41,532 bases of DNA from Flavobacteriaceae bacterium UBA2765 (GCA_002352665.1 DEIV01000034.1:1-41532), one strand, 5' to 3'. Positions 18,826 through 26,728 are shown, counted from the first letter of the stretch. A program made the numbers and translations. Notes: a model not told the origin generated them from the letters alone.

Positions 18826-20370
18826 ATGAAGACAATTATATGGGCTAGTTTTATACTTACTTTTTTTTTAAGCACTGCTTTTTTTCCTATTCCTTCAAAC
18901 TTTCAGAATACACATCAGGTAAATGACAGTAGCACATTAGGGATTTTTGAAAATCAAATAAATATTGGCAATCCATTGATCAAAGGAACTACAGAATACA
19001 ATAGTGATACACAAGAATATACACTTAGCGGTGCTGGGATTAATATGTGGGGAACATCTGACCAATTTCAATACCTTTATACATCTATTCAAGGCGACTT
19101 TATTCTTAGGGCACATATAAAATTTGTTGGAGATGGTGCCGATCCTCATAGAAAAATAGGATGGATTATTCGTGAAAATTTAAACGGAAATTCGGCTCAT
19201 GTAAATGCTTCTATTCATGGAGACGGATTAACATCACTGCAATTTAGACGTAAAGAGGGTGCTATTACCGAAGAGATAAGTTCGGAAAATAACGCTCCAG
19301 ATGTTGTTCAATTAGAGCGTAGAGGGGATAGCTATTATATGTCGACCGCAAAATTTGGAATGCCATTTAGGGTAGTTAAAATTGAAGATGTTACATTGAG
19401 AAATGAAGTGTTTGTTGGTTTATACATTTGTTCTCACAATCAGGAGGTATCTGAAAAAGCAATTTTTAGTAATGTAAGAATTATTAAACCGGTAGCACCA
19501 GACTATCAACCTTATCAAGAATATCTTGGGAGCAACCTAGAAATTTTGAATGTAGAAACCGGACATAGAAAAGTATTATTTCATTCAAAACATTCACTGC
19601 AAGCCCCCAATTGGGTGGATAATGATAAGGAGTTGGTCTATAATTCAAATGGATTTCTATACCGATATAATTTTGATTCCAAAGGAGTAAAACAGATCAA
19701 TACGGGGTTTGCCATTGACAATAACAATGACCATGTATTTTCCTTTGATGAAAAAATATTAGGAATCAGCCATCACAATCAAGAAGATGGTGGTGCTTCT
19801 TCTATATATGTTATGGATCCCAAGGGAGATGCCATGCCTAGAAAAATCACAAATGACGGTGTTGGTCCCTCCTATTTACATGGAATTTCTCCGGATAATA
19901 AAACAATGATCTATACTGCACATCGCCATGGTAAATATGATTTATATGGTATTGATATTGAAACTCGAAGAGAGTTTCAGTTAACTGATACTAAAGATTT
20001 AGATGATGGGTCTGAGTATTCACCTGACGGAAAATATATCTATTTTAATTCAAACCGAACCGGAAACATGCAATTATGGCGTATGAATGCTGATGGTAGC
20101 AGTCCTAAACAATTAACCTTTGACACAAATTATAAAGATTGGTTTCCACACGTTTCTCCCGATGGTAAAAAGATTGCATTTATTTCATTTCCTCCTAGTA
20201 TTAATTTTGGAGAACACCCTTTTTATAAGCATTGCACATTACGTTTGATGTCTATAGAAGGCGGTGATGCTAAAATTATAGCTTATATCTACGGTGGACA
20301 AGGAAGTATCAATGTTCCAAGTTGGTCAAAAGACAGTAAGCATATTGCTTTTGTAAGCAATAGTAATTAA
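18826..20370 (+). CDS. Secreted protein: jelly-roll-like domain plus TolB-like propeller
   Basis: A 514-residue protein. I use the ATG at 18826, since it begins a good signal peptide (MKTIIWASFILTFFLSTAFF); an upstream ATG at 18793 would add eleven poorly placed residues. The N-terminal half (about 45-225) has a DUF1349/concanavalin-like beta-sandwich pattern (GDFILRAHIKF, KIGWIIRENLNG, VQLERRGDSYYMS, VFVGLYICSH). The C-terminal half has PD40/WD40-like blades of the TolB type (SPDGKYIYFNSNRTGNMQLW and SPDGKKIAFISF). Oligogalacturonate lyases also use a propeller, but I cannot identify their metal-site histidines here, so enzyme activity is not claimed. It follows the TRAP operon on the same strand. 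Confidence 0.7.
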   Translation: MKTIIWASFILTFFLSTAFFPIPSNFQNTHQVNDSSTLGIFENQINIGNPLIKGTTEYNSDTQEYTLSGAGINMWGTSDQFQYLYTSIQGDFILRAHIKFVGDGADPHRKIGWIIRENLNGNSAHVNASIHGDGLTSLQFRRKEGAITEEISSENNAPDVVQLERRGDSYYMSTAKFGMPFRVVKIEDVTLRNEVFVGLYICSHNQEVSEKAIFSNVRIIKPVAPDYQPYQEYLGSNLEILNVETGHRKVLFHSKHSLQAPNWVDNDKELVYNSNGFLYRYNFDSKGVKQINTGFAIDNNNDHVFSFDEKILGISHHNQEDGGASSIYVMDPKGDAMPRKITNDGVGPSYLHGISPDNKTMIYTAHRHGKYDLYGIDIETRREFQLTDTKDLDDGSEYSPDGKYIYFNSNRTGNMQLWRMNADGSSPKQLTFDTNYKDWFPHVSPDGKKIAFISFPPSINFGEHPFYKHCTLRLMSIEGGDAKIIAYIYGGQGSINVPSWSKDSKHIAFVSNSN

Positions 20371-20389
20371 TCCGGGTTAAATCAGATCC

Positions 20390-21565
20390 TCAATATTGGC
20401 CTTTGTTTTTATCAATCAGATCCATTATCGTTTGAACCGAATTAGCAGAAGTAAATTTATCTACAAGAGAATGCATACAATAGTCTAATAATATATCAAT
20501 TGTTGACACGGCAACATGCATACGCGTGTCAGAGGAAGCATAATATATATAAACGGTACCATCTTCATCCGCTATCCATCCATTGGAAAACAAAACATTT
20601 GAAACATCTCCAATTCTTTCATTGTCGATAGGAGCCATAAAATGACCGGCAGGCTGATATATTACTTTTGAGATATCGTTAAGATCTGTCATAAACATAT
20701 ATAAAGTATATCGCAATCCAGCTGCAGTATTTCTTACACCATGAGCCAAATGCAACCAACCTTTATTTGTTTTTATAGGAGCCGGTCCCAGACCGTTTTT
20801 AAGCTCATAAATAGTATGATATACTTTGTTATTAATAATAATTTCATCTTTAACAACAGGATTTGTCATATCATCAATATAACCAAGACCAATTCCACCA
20901 CCTCCACCTACACTAATAAACCCATCTTGCGGGCGAGTATACATGGCATATTTTCCATTAACAAACTCCGGATGAAGCACAACATTACGTTGCTGTCCGG
21001 TATTGGAAATAAGATCGGGTAGACGTTCCCAATGTTTAAGATCTTTAGTTCTAACAATACCTGCATTTGCAACAGCAGAGCTAGTATCATTTTCAGGGGC
21101 ATCTACATCTTTTCTTTCAGTACAAAATACACCATATATCCATCCATCTTCATGATTGATCAGACGCATGTCATAAATATTGGTGTCCGGATTTCCTTTA
21201 ATTTCGGGAATAACACAGGGTTTATCCCAAAATTTAAAATTATCAATTCCATTCGGACTTTCTGCAATGGCAAAAAACGATTTTCTATCATTTCCTTCAA
21301 CACGTACTGATAATATATATTTACCTTTCCATTTCATCGCACCGGCGTTAAAAGTCGCGTTAAATCCAATGCGTTCTAATGCATTAGGATTGGTAGTTGG
21401 GTTGAGGTCGTATCGCCAATGTATTGGTATATGCTTAGCAGTTATGACAGGGTATTTATATCTATGATAAATACCATTCGATTTAGAAATGGGTGTATTC
21501 TTTTTACTAATTAATTTTTGGTAACTTTTTTTTACCATATCTATATTGCCAATTACCTTATTCAA
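20390..21565 (-). CDS. GH130 phosphorylase, mannosylglucose phosphorylase-like
   Basis: A 391-residue glycoside phosphorylase of family GH130, closest in my memory to Bacteroides 4-O-beta-mannosylglucose phosphorylase (EC 2.4.1.281). It releases mannose-1-phosphate from mannosyl-glucose in cytoplasmic mannan breakdown. Shared features are RYDLNPTTNP, LSVRVEGNDRKSFFAIAESP, NIYDMRL with Asp132 as the likely proton donor, SQQ-like GQQRNVVLHPEF, YTRPQDGF, HLAHGVRNTAAGLRY for phosphate/sugar contacts, and GDVSNVLFSNGW with YYASSDTRMHVA. The start codon is TTG. The ATG at 21538 is an alternative, but the TTG start gives the N-terminal length of the family. No signal peptide. It lies 16 bp after the symporter gene and is probably cotranscribed with it. 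Confidence 0.88.
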   Translation of the reverse strand: MNKVIGNIDMVKKSYQKLISKKNTPISKSNGIYHRYKYPVITAKHIPIHWRYDLNPTTNPNALERIGFNATFNAGAMKWKGKYILSVRVEGNDRKSFFAIAESPNGIDNFKFWDKPCVIPEIKGNPDTNIYDMRLINHEDGWIYGVFCTERKDVDAPENDTSSAVANAGIVRTKDLKHWERLPDLISNTGQQRNVVLHPEFVNGKYAMYTRPQDGFISVGGGGGIGLGYIDDMTNPVVKDEIIINNKVYHTIYELKNGLGPAPIKTNKGWLHLAHGVRNTAAGLRYTLYMFMTDLNDISKVIYQPAGHFMAPIDNERIGDVSNVLFSNGWIADEDGTVYIYYASSDTRMHVAVSTIDILLDYCMHSLVDKFTSANSVQTIMDLIDKNKGQY

Positions 21566-21581
21566 TTTGTTATGCTTTTAA

Positions 21582-23417
21582 TTAATCTAATGCTTTCTCT
21601 AATGTATTCCACCAGTATTTTTTCAATAAGAACAAACACACTACTAAAATAGCCAAGGTAATGTAAACAGGTGTACTTTGTCTGAAAACAATATACATTG
21701 GTAAAACCACCAAAGCGGTTTGTGCAATAGTGCCAATACCTATGTTAAACATGTCTCTTCCAAAGTCAGAATTTTTCTTAAAATCCGGATTTTCTGCGGC
21801 TAATTTATCGTGGATTGGTTTCCAAAAGCCCCAGGGTCTTACATTTTTGTAAAAGGCTTTCAATACTTTTTCATCCGTAGGAGGTGCTGAATAGGTACCA
21901 ACAATGCTTCCTATTAAGGAAACGACTAGTAATATGGGGAATAAGTACAATTCATTTACCTCAGGAAATAGTTGTGGAGCGATATATGCAGCAACTAACC
22001 CTGCAACCATTCCCCAGAAAAACCCTTCTCCGTTAAACCTCCACCAGTGCCATTTTAATATATTGGCACCCACATAGCTTCCATAGAGTACAGAGACTAT
22101 AATATTTAATACAGAATTTACATCTTCAGCAAAAAACCCTAATACAATACTTATGATTACCACTACAATTCCGGTAATATAATTCATATTTTTAATTTGA
22201 TTGCTAGTGGCTTCCGGTTTGGTATATTTTAGATAAATATCATTAACCAAATAGGCCTGAGCGGCATTTAAAGTTCCGGCAAAGGTTGACATAAATGCGG
22301 CTATTAGACCAGCCAATAGTAATCCTAATAATCCAACAGGGGCAAATTCCATTATTGCCGTTGGTAAGATCAATTCAAAATCAATATTTCCCTCGGCATT
22401 TAAGAGGTCTAATTTTTCATAATAAATTAATGCGAGGGCTGCAAAACCGGCAACCATTAAATATCGAATAGGCATTAATACCACAGAAACAAAGCCACTC
22501 ATTTTTGCGGCTTCGGCTGGAGATTTTGCCGATAATATTTTTTGCATATCATAATTAGGTGCCGGTCCAGCAACACTTACCAGAACCCCTTTAAAGAGCA
22601 TCATAAATAGGAAAATGGTAAATAAACCAAAACCATCTTCTTTGATTTTTTGGTTTACTTCCGGAATAATCTCACTCCAATCTATGGACAATTCTCCTTT
22701 AAAAGGATGCATCCATCCATCAGGTACATTTAAGCTACCGGTACCCACAGCTTGAAATCCTAAATAGCCTATAATCAATGCGGCAATGGTCATGATAGCA
22801 AACTGCACCACGTCTGCCCAAACGATACCTGACATACCACCTAACAGAGAATAAAAAACGGCGAATAGGGTAAAAACGGTACCATAGAAATGAGGTACAT
22901 ATTCCGGTGCAACGTCAAAAGGAATATAATTACTTGCGAGCTCCCATGGCACAAATATTTCAACAAATTTACCCAATCCTATAAATCCGTAAGCCAAATA
23001 CCCAAGACAAACAACCAGGGCAAATACCACAACAATAATATGAGATAACTTGGCACCTTTACCAAAGCCAAAACGGGTACCTATCCACTCTGCACCAGTA
23101 GTTGCATTAGACCTTCGTAACCATTTAGAAAGGTAAACCATTAAGAATATTTGATTAAATACCGGCCATAACCAAGGTATCCAAGCACTTTTAATACCGT
23201 AAATAAACATTAACGCAACCAACCAAATAGTTCCTGAAATATCAAACATACCAGAGGCATTAGAAAGTCCTAACATATACCAAGGAATTGACTTGCCTCC
23301 TAGTAAATAATCATCCTTACTGCGTTGAGCTCTTTTCCTAAGTACCAATCCAATGACTACAATAGTAATTAAATACATTAGAATAATAATTATATCAATG
23401 GTATTTAGTAGTTTCAT
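21582..23417 (-). CDS. Sodium:solute symporter (SSS family)
   Basis: A 611-residue inner-membrane transporter with about 13-14 hydrophobic helices. SSS features include DYLLGGKSIPWYMLGLSNAS, ISGTIWLVALMFIYG, the GGMSGIVWADVVQFAIM signature and the FMSTFAGTLNAAQAYLVNDIY segment. It is longer than the ~500-residue sugar symporters because of a C-terminal extension with two extra helices, common in Bacteroidota. It lies upstream of the GH130 phosphorylase with a 16-bp gap, so mannosyl-glucose or mannobiose-type disaccharides are the likely substrates (inference). Unlike typical mannan clusters, no GH26 mannanase or epimerase is adjacent. Confidence 0.9.
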   Translation of the reverse strand: MKLLNTIDIIIILMYLITIVVIGLVLRKRAQRSKDDYLLGGKSIPWYMLGLSNASGMFDISGTIWLVALMFIYGIKSAWIPWLWPVFNQIFLMVYLSKWLRRSNATTGAEWIGTRFGFGKGAKLSHIIVVVFALVVCLGYLAYGFIGLGKFVEIFVPWELASNYIPFDVAPEYVPHFYGTVFTLFAVFYSLLGGMSGIVWADVVQFAIMTIAALIIGYLGFQAVGTGSLNVPDGWMHPFKGELSIDWSEIIPEVNQKIKEDGFGLFTIFLFMMLFKGVLVSVAGPAPNYDMQKILSAKSPAEAAKMSGFVSVVLMPIRYLMVAGFAALALIYYEKLDLLNAEGNIDFELILPTAIMEFAPVGLLGLLLAGLIAAFMSTFAGTLNAAQAYLVNDIYLKYTKPEATSNQIKNMNYITGIVVVIISIVLGFFAEDVNSVLNIIVSVLYGSYVGANILKWHWWRFNGEGFFWGMVAGLVAAYIAPQLFPEVNELYLFPILLVVSLIGSIVGTYSAPPTDEKVLKAFYKNVRPWGFWKPIHDKLAAENPDFKKNSDFGRDMFNIGIGTIAQTALVVLPMYIVFRQSTPVYITLAILVVCLFLLKKYWWNTLEKALD

Positions 23418-23487
23418 ATATCTAAGTTAGTTTCTTAAGTCTTTAATGTCTAGTATAAAAATATGGAATGCAAAATTTCTCTTCTAG

Positions 23488-23495
23488 CAAAAATA
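23488..23495 (-). promoter_or_regulatory. Candidate -7 box of the symporter/GH130 operon
   Basis: On the minus strand this reads TATTTTTG, a full match to the Bacteroidota -7 consensus TAnnTTTG, 70 bp before the symporter ATG. No convincing -33 TTTG was found at the usual distance, so support is partial. Confidence 0.35.
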
Positions 23496-23622
23496 TAAAT
23501 TTAACTGTAATTATTTTTAATTCAGCAGGATATGAAAATATATAAAAACAAATAAGTAATTTAACATCTGGTAACATTGGGGTCATTCAAATGTAACACT
23601 TGTAAGATACATAGGGTGGTAT

Positions 23623-23645
23623 TATTTTATCATTATGATAAAATA
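23623..23645. repeat. Perfect inverted repeat at the truncation point of the phosphoesterase
   Basis: TATTTTATCA and TGATAAAATA form perfect 10-bp arms around TTA. The palindrome spans the premature end of the phosphoesterase gene (stop at 23633-23635). It could be a transcription terminator or mark a deletion breakpoint. Confidence 0.5.
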
Positions 23646-24250
23646 TAATTGCATTGCTTGTCTGTTTTATCAACGCAAAACGCATCATTGTATATACTCC
23701 CTCTAAATTCTTCAGCATTACAGAGATCATTTGGTAAATGATGAGTAATAATTATTTTTTGTCCTTCTTTACTAGCCTCCTTTTGAATAAACTCAAATGA
23801 TTTTTTATGCAATTGATTGAAATGTTCTACACTTAATGGCTTACCTTTATAATTAATCATTCGAAAATCTGCAACAGCATTAATAATTTCATGCTTGAAC
23901 TTTCCAATTAATGACCACATGGTAGAAAATATTAATTGAATCTCATTATATGATACTACGTCATTATTCAACAATGTAACATTATCAAATATCTTTTCAT
24001 TAGTTTTTCCAAAAGCTGTCGAAATATCAAACCCCCCATAATATTCATGATTCCCAGGAATAATATAGCTTTGCTCAAAATCATTAGATATTTTCTTGAA
24101 AAAATTTTGTTGCCCAAAGTCAGACCCAAGATAATCAGTATCTCCAGCTATGATTAAAATATCCCCATTAGGAATTAATGGATTCTCTTTAATCCATTTT
24201 TGGTTTTGGAGCATCTCCAAATGTAAGTCTGAACAAAATTGAATTTTCAT
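23633..24250 (-). pseudogene. C-terminally truncated calcineurin-like phosphoesterase
   Basis: A 205-residue metallophosphoesterase lacking its end. Present are the metal motifs D8-x-H10 (SDLHLE), AGD with Asp37, GNHE with Asn67/His68, and the HH pair His170/His171. The final GHxH motif, which supplies further metal ligands in the family, is missing: the frame stops about 50 residues short of the usual length, just after FCVDKTDKQCNYILS. No continuation is visible in the remaining bases before the symporter promoter. The product is probably inactive or the gene is a remnant. Full-length members act on nucleotides or other phosphoesters; the substrate cannot be deduced. Confidence 0.75.
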
Positions 24251-24313
24251 GTAGTTATTATACTATATCTGATATTTGTTTGAATTTTTTGCAAGGCTCT
24301 AATAAATCACTAT

Positions 24314-24650
24314 TCATTTAATCTTTTCAAAGTTTCGAAGTTGCTTATTGAATCCTCTCCAGACCTCTTTAAACTTAGGTAATTCCTTAATCTGATGACT
24401 CAAAAATTTGATGACTCAAATTATTATTCCAAGCATTTTCGAAAGTTTTTGCTTTTCTTGTTGTTTTTCCAATAAATTCTTATGGTTTTAATCCTTTATG
24501 TACTGCTTTTCGTTCGAACTCGTAAAAAACATCTTGCAATTCAATTCCTTCGATATTTGTTAAATATTCGAAATCATACAAATCTTTACACAAATTATCT
24601 GCTTCTTTTTCTCCTATTGTACTTATACTAATTGTGTTTCTTTGAATAAA
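24314..24650 (-). pseudogene. Frameshifted remnant of an unknown gene next to fic
   Basis: Read on the minus strand, a protein-like frame starts after a TGA at 24651, overlaps the end of the Fic gene in another frame, and runs GEKEADNLCKDLYDFEY and onward to VHKGLKP. A TAA follows at 24480-24482, then the same frame continues KTTRKAKTFENAWNNN. A 16-bp near-duplication (24393/24409) then shifts the frame. With one copy ignored, the frame continues smoothly as LSHQIKELPKFKEVWRGFNK to a TGA at 24314. So this is the C-terminal part of a lost protein with one nonsense change and one duplication. The family is not recognised. This fills most of the 24251-24622 gap. Confidence 0.55.
24393..24420. 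repeat. 16-bp tandem near-duplication causing a frameshift
   Basis: TGATGACTCAAA occurs at 24393-24404 and again at 24409-24420, an offset of 16 bp. Because 16 is not a multiple of three, it shifts the frame of the surrounding gene remnant; collapsing the two copies restores a single frame of at least 30 codons. Confidence 0.75.
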
Positions 24651-25759
24651 TCAATATAACCTTCAAATATGTATAGCTTACCTCTTTCAGCTCCTGTAAT
24701 TTCCTTTACAATTTCTAATTTTTCTAAAAGAGCTATTAAGCTATATGCTGGTCGTAATGATTTACTTATGATAGTACTTACGGCTTGTGCATCAATAATT
24801 GGTTTATTATATAGGTATTCCACCACTTTATGAGCATCACCACTTCTACTACCAATATCTTTTAATTTGCTGTCTATATTTTTTTGTAATTGCATAATTG
24901 CATCGAATGTGGCAACACCATTTTTTGTAGTCTCAATGATACCAGTCAGAAAAAATTTAAGCCATTGATTAATATTATGATGTGTACGTGTTCGCATCAA
25001 GTTATCGTAGTACAAGGTTCTATTTTTCTCAAAAAAATCTGATAAATATAAAATGGGCTGTTTCAATATTCCTTTGTTTACTAGATACAGGGTAATAAGT
25101 AATCTGCCTACTCTACCGTTACCGTCTAAAAATGGATGAATAGTTTCAAACTGATAATGTATAATGGCAATTTTGAGCAAATCGGGTAACGGGTTTAACT
25201 CGTCATTAGCAAATTTTTCAATATCAGATATTAATTGGTTTATGGTAGTATGTATTGGGGGAATAAAAACAGCATCATTTATAGAGGCTCCACCAATCCA
25301 ATTTTGACTAGTACGATATGCACCAGGCATTTTATGTTCGCCTCTTACCCCTTGTAATAATACTTTATGAGTTTGTTTAATGAGCCGTGAAGAAAAAGGT
25401 AGCGTATGTAACATTTTTACAGCTTCATTCATTGCTGAGATATAGTTTTGTACTTCTTCCCAGTCATTTCTTTTTTCTATTTTTATTTCATCTTTTGATA
25501 AAAATGCTTCTTCAATATTGGTTTGAGTTCCTTCTATTTTAGAAGATTGAATGGCTTCTTTTGCAATATGCATTTGAATATATAATTCAATGTTTACATA
25601 TTCTGAATACATATCTAACCTGCCTAAATGCCTATCGGCTCTGCTTAATAATTGTAAAACCTGCATGTCTTCTATTTGCCAATTTTTGTTAATTGGAGTG
25701 GGTTGAAAACTTTTATAATACCCTTGATTGATATAGGTTCCTGCTTTAAAATTTTGCAT
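24623..25759 (-). CDS. Fic family protein with N-terminal inhibitory helix and C-terminal winged helix
   Basis: A 378-residue Fic enzyme, which transfers AMP (or a related group) to target proteins. I use the ATG at 25759 (MQNFKAG), since the upstream in-frame ATG at 25816 falls among the promoter-region repeats. Residues 72-77 (SSKIEG) match the inhibitory motif S/TxxxE(G/N), in which Glu76 blocks ATP binding, so the enzyme is self-inhibited (class II arrangement). The core motif HPFLDGNGRVGR is intact at 208-219 with the catalytic His208. The last ~70 residues (HKVVEYLYNKPIIDAQAVST...) look like a winged helix, as in Fic proteins that control their own promoter. A palindrome lies upstream. 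The gene is flanked by decayed sequence on both sides. Confidence 0.9.
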   Translation of the reverse strand: MQNFKAGTYINQGYYKSFQPTPINKNWQIEDMQVLQLLSRADRHLGRLDMYSEYVNIELYIQMHIAKEAIQSSKIEGTQTNIEEAFLSKDEIKIEKRNDWEEVQNYISAMNEAVKMLHTLPFSSRLIKQTHKVLLQGVRGEHKMPGAYRTSQNWIGGASINDAVFIPPIHTTINQLISDIEKFANDELNPLPDLLKIAIIHYQFETIHPFLDGNGRVGRLLITLYLVNKGILKQPILYLSDFFEKNRTLYYDNLMRTRTHHNINQWLKFFLTGIIETTKNGVATFDAIMQLQKNIDSKLKDIGSRSGDAHKVVEYLYNKPIIDAQAVSTIISKSLRPAYSLIALLEKLEIVKEITGAERGKLYIFEGYIDLFKETQLV

Positions 25760-25760
25760 A

Positions 25761-25853
25761 AAAGTAAAATAATCACAATTCTTATTGTACAAATTTACAA
25801 AAAAGTAAAATAGCAATCTTATTTATTATACTTTTTTAACGAAAAGTATAATA
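25761..25853 (-). promoter_or_regulatory. Operator-like region of fic: palindrome plus three phased repeats
   Basis: A perfect 11-bp inverted repeat ATTATACTTTT / AAAAGTATAAT (25825-25835 and 25842-25852) is separated by TTAACG. In addition, AAAGTAAAATA, AAAGTAAAATA and AAAGTATAATA start at 25761, 25802 and 25843, exactly 41 bp apart, nearly four helical turns. The last one is the right arm of the palindrome and the first lies just upstream of the fic ATG. This is the layout of a repressor-binding region; the Fic winged helix is the obvious candidate ligand (inference). Confidence 0.5.
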
Positions 25854-25868
25854 GAGAGTTAAGTAATT

Positions 25869-25988
25869 TTATTTCTTTTTTAATAAATGCTTTGGTTCAG
25901 CAGCAATAGCTATACTTTTATGCTCTTCTTTTATTGACTTACAAACAGGTTGCACCAATCTCATTTTATCAGTTAACAATGCTTGCAT
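25869..25988 (-). CDS. Possible small ORF, 39 residues
   Basis: A short frame encoding MQALLTDKMRLVQPVCKSIK and a basic tail ending HLLKKK. Its ATG overlaps the stop of an upstream 46-codon open stretch without an ATG (25988-26128, containing YQDILQEYVGKSP and SQVLSKMIDKGKG) in a TAATG junction, the usual form of translational coupling. A third stretch (AELSWDFIKKQSGN, ending near 26105) is open in another frame. These look like the tails of decayed genes. No family recognised; the 39-residue ORF may be a remnant rather than a gene. Confidence 0.3.
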   Translation of the reverse strand: MQALLTDKMRLVQPVCKSIKEEHKSIAIAAEPKHLLKKK

Positions 25989-26171
25989 TATCCCTTCCCT
26001 TTATCAATCATTTTTGAAAGAACTTGCGACAAATAAATAGGACTTTTTCCAACATATTCTTGCAGAATATCTTGATAAAAAAAACAGTCTTGATTAATTG
26101 CCAGATTGTTTTTTAATAAAATCCCAACTCAATTCAGCTTTCAAATGGCCTTAGCCATTTAGCGTATTGGC

Positions 26172-26230
26172 AAAAAAATGCTCAAGCGAGCTTGGCAATT
26201 TTTTTGCACAATCCACTTAAGCATTTTTTT
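26172..26230 (-). terminator. Terminator-like hairpin next to the outer core copy
   Basis: AAAAAAATGCTCAAG (26172-26186) and CTTAAGCATTTTTTT (26216-26230) pair over 15 positions with a single G-T. The loop itself contains AATTTTTTTGC-type sequence that can fold further. Read on the minus strand it follows the core copy at 26239 directly, as an intrinsic terminator would follow ssrA. Confidence 0.5.
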
Positions 26231-26238
26231 ATTTGATC

Positions 26239-26253
26239 GTGGAGACGGAGGGA
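26239..26253. repeat. Outer copy of the ssrA-end core sequence
   Basis: GTGGAGACGGAGGGA, 15 bp identical to the 3' end of ssrA at 38061. It lies 175 bp left of the 17-bp copy that bounds the island. Both left copies are preceded by a similar TTTATTT(T)GATC stretch. This is probably the footprint of an earlier insertion at ssrA. The 26254-26373 segment between the copies holds no gene, only inverted A/T-rich arms (GATTTTTTTATTTC at 26311-26324, repeated inverted at 26369-26382). Confidence 0.55.
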
Positions 26254-26373
26254 TTAGCTTCGCTGGACCCTATTGCCTTCAGTCCTGCAAATTAAAAACT
26301 ACCATGCTAGCACATGCCTATGATTTTTTTATTTCTTTCAGACATAAAAGCTATGCTTTCTGTCCTCCCGAAA

Positions 26374-26401
26374 TAAAAAAATCCACACTTTCGTGCGGAT
26401 T
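26374..26401 (-). terminator. Intrinsic terminator, probably from ssrA before the last insertion
   Basis: On the minus strand the stem AATCCGCAC / GTGTGGATT closes on a GAAA tetraloop and is followed by a run of T. It lies just beyond the core copy at 26414. Without the island, it would sit about 10 bases after the ssrA 3' end, so it is the expected terminator of ssrA before the island arrived. Confidence 0.7.
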
Positions 26402-26413
26402 TTTATTTTGATC

Positions 26414-26430
26414 GTGGAGACGGAGGGACT
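26414..26430. repeat. Left attachment site (attL core) of the integrative island
   Basis: GTGGAGACGGAGGGACT, a 17-bp exact direct repeat of the ssrA 3' end at 38061-38077. The integrase gene lies at the other end, next to ssrA, as expected for an element inserted in a tmRNA gene. Confidence 0.8.
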
Positions 26431-26484
26431 ATCCATAGATTTATAATATGCTAATAATTAGCTATTTACAATCATTCCTAAATT

Positions 26485-26505
26485 AGTACTCACCGAATTG
26501 CTCAC
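26485..26505. promoter_or_regulatory. Left arm-type integrase site pair (predicted)
   Basis: AGTACTCACCGA followed by a second CTCAC; the two CTCAC starts (26489 and 26501) are 12 bp apart, followed by a T run. The same 12-bp word and same spacing recur at the right end (37943 and 37955). In the excised circle these pairs would flank the core in direct orientation, as arm sites do. Confidence 0.6.
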
Positions 26506-26728
26506 TTTTTTTGATGATAATAATGTTTATTCTCTTTTCAATCTAAATAAAGATAAAAGAGCCCAAATATGTTTAAACAGATAGTTATTGTTTGCTTATT
26601 ATAGTCATAAGGGTAATAATGAAGTAATAATTACCTGTTTTACTATTAATTTTGGTTAGGCTTTAGTTTTGTCTGAATTGATTGTAATAATAGATTCAGG
26701 GAACTAAGCATTAATTTGATTAACCAAC

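Noticed and set aside
18826..20370. Oligogalacturonate lyase (PL22) for the propeller protein
   Set aside because: Propeller type and context fit loosely, but the metal-site histidines could not be identified and the N-terminal sandwich domain is atypical.
25761..25853. Evenly spaced repeats that could suggest a CRISPR array
   Set aside because: Only three short, imperfect 11-bp words at 41-bp steps, one inside a palindrome; no spacer-like unique units of array type and no cas genes.
26178..26411. 77-codon plus-strand frame across the stacked core copies
   Set aside because: It runs through terminators and attachment-site copies and has no protein-like pattern or ribosome site.
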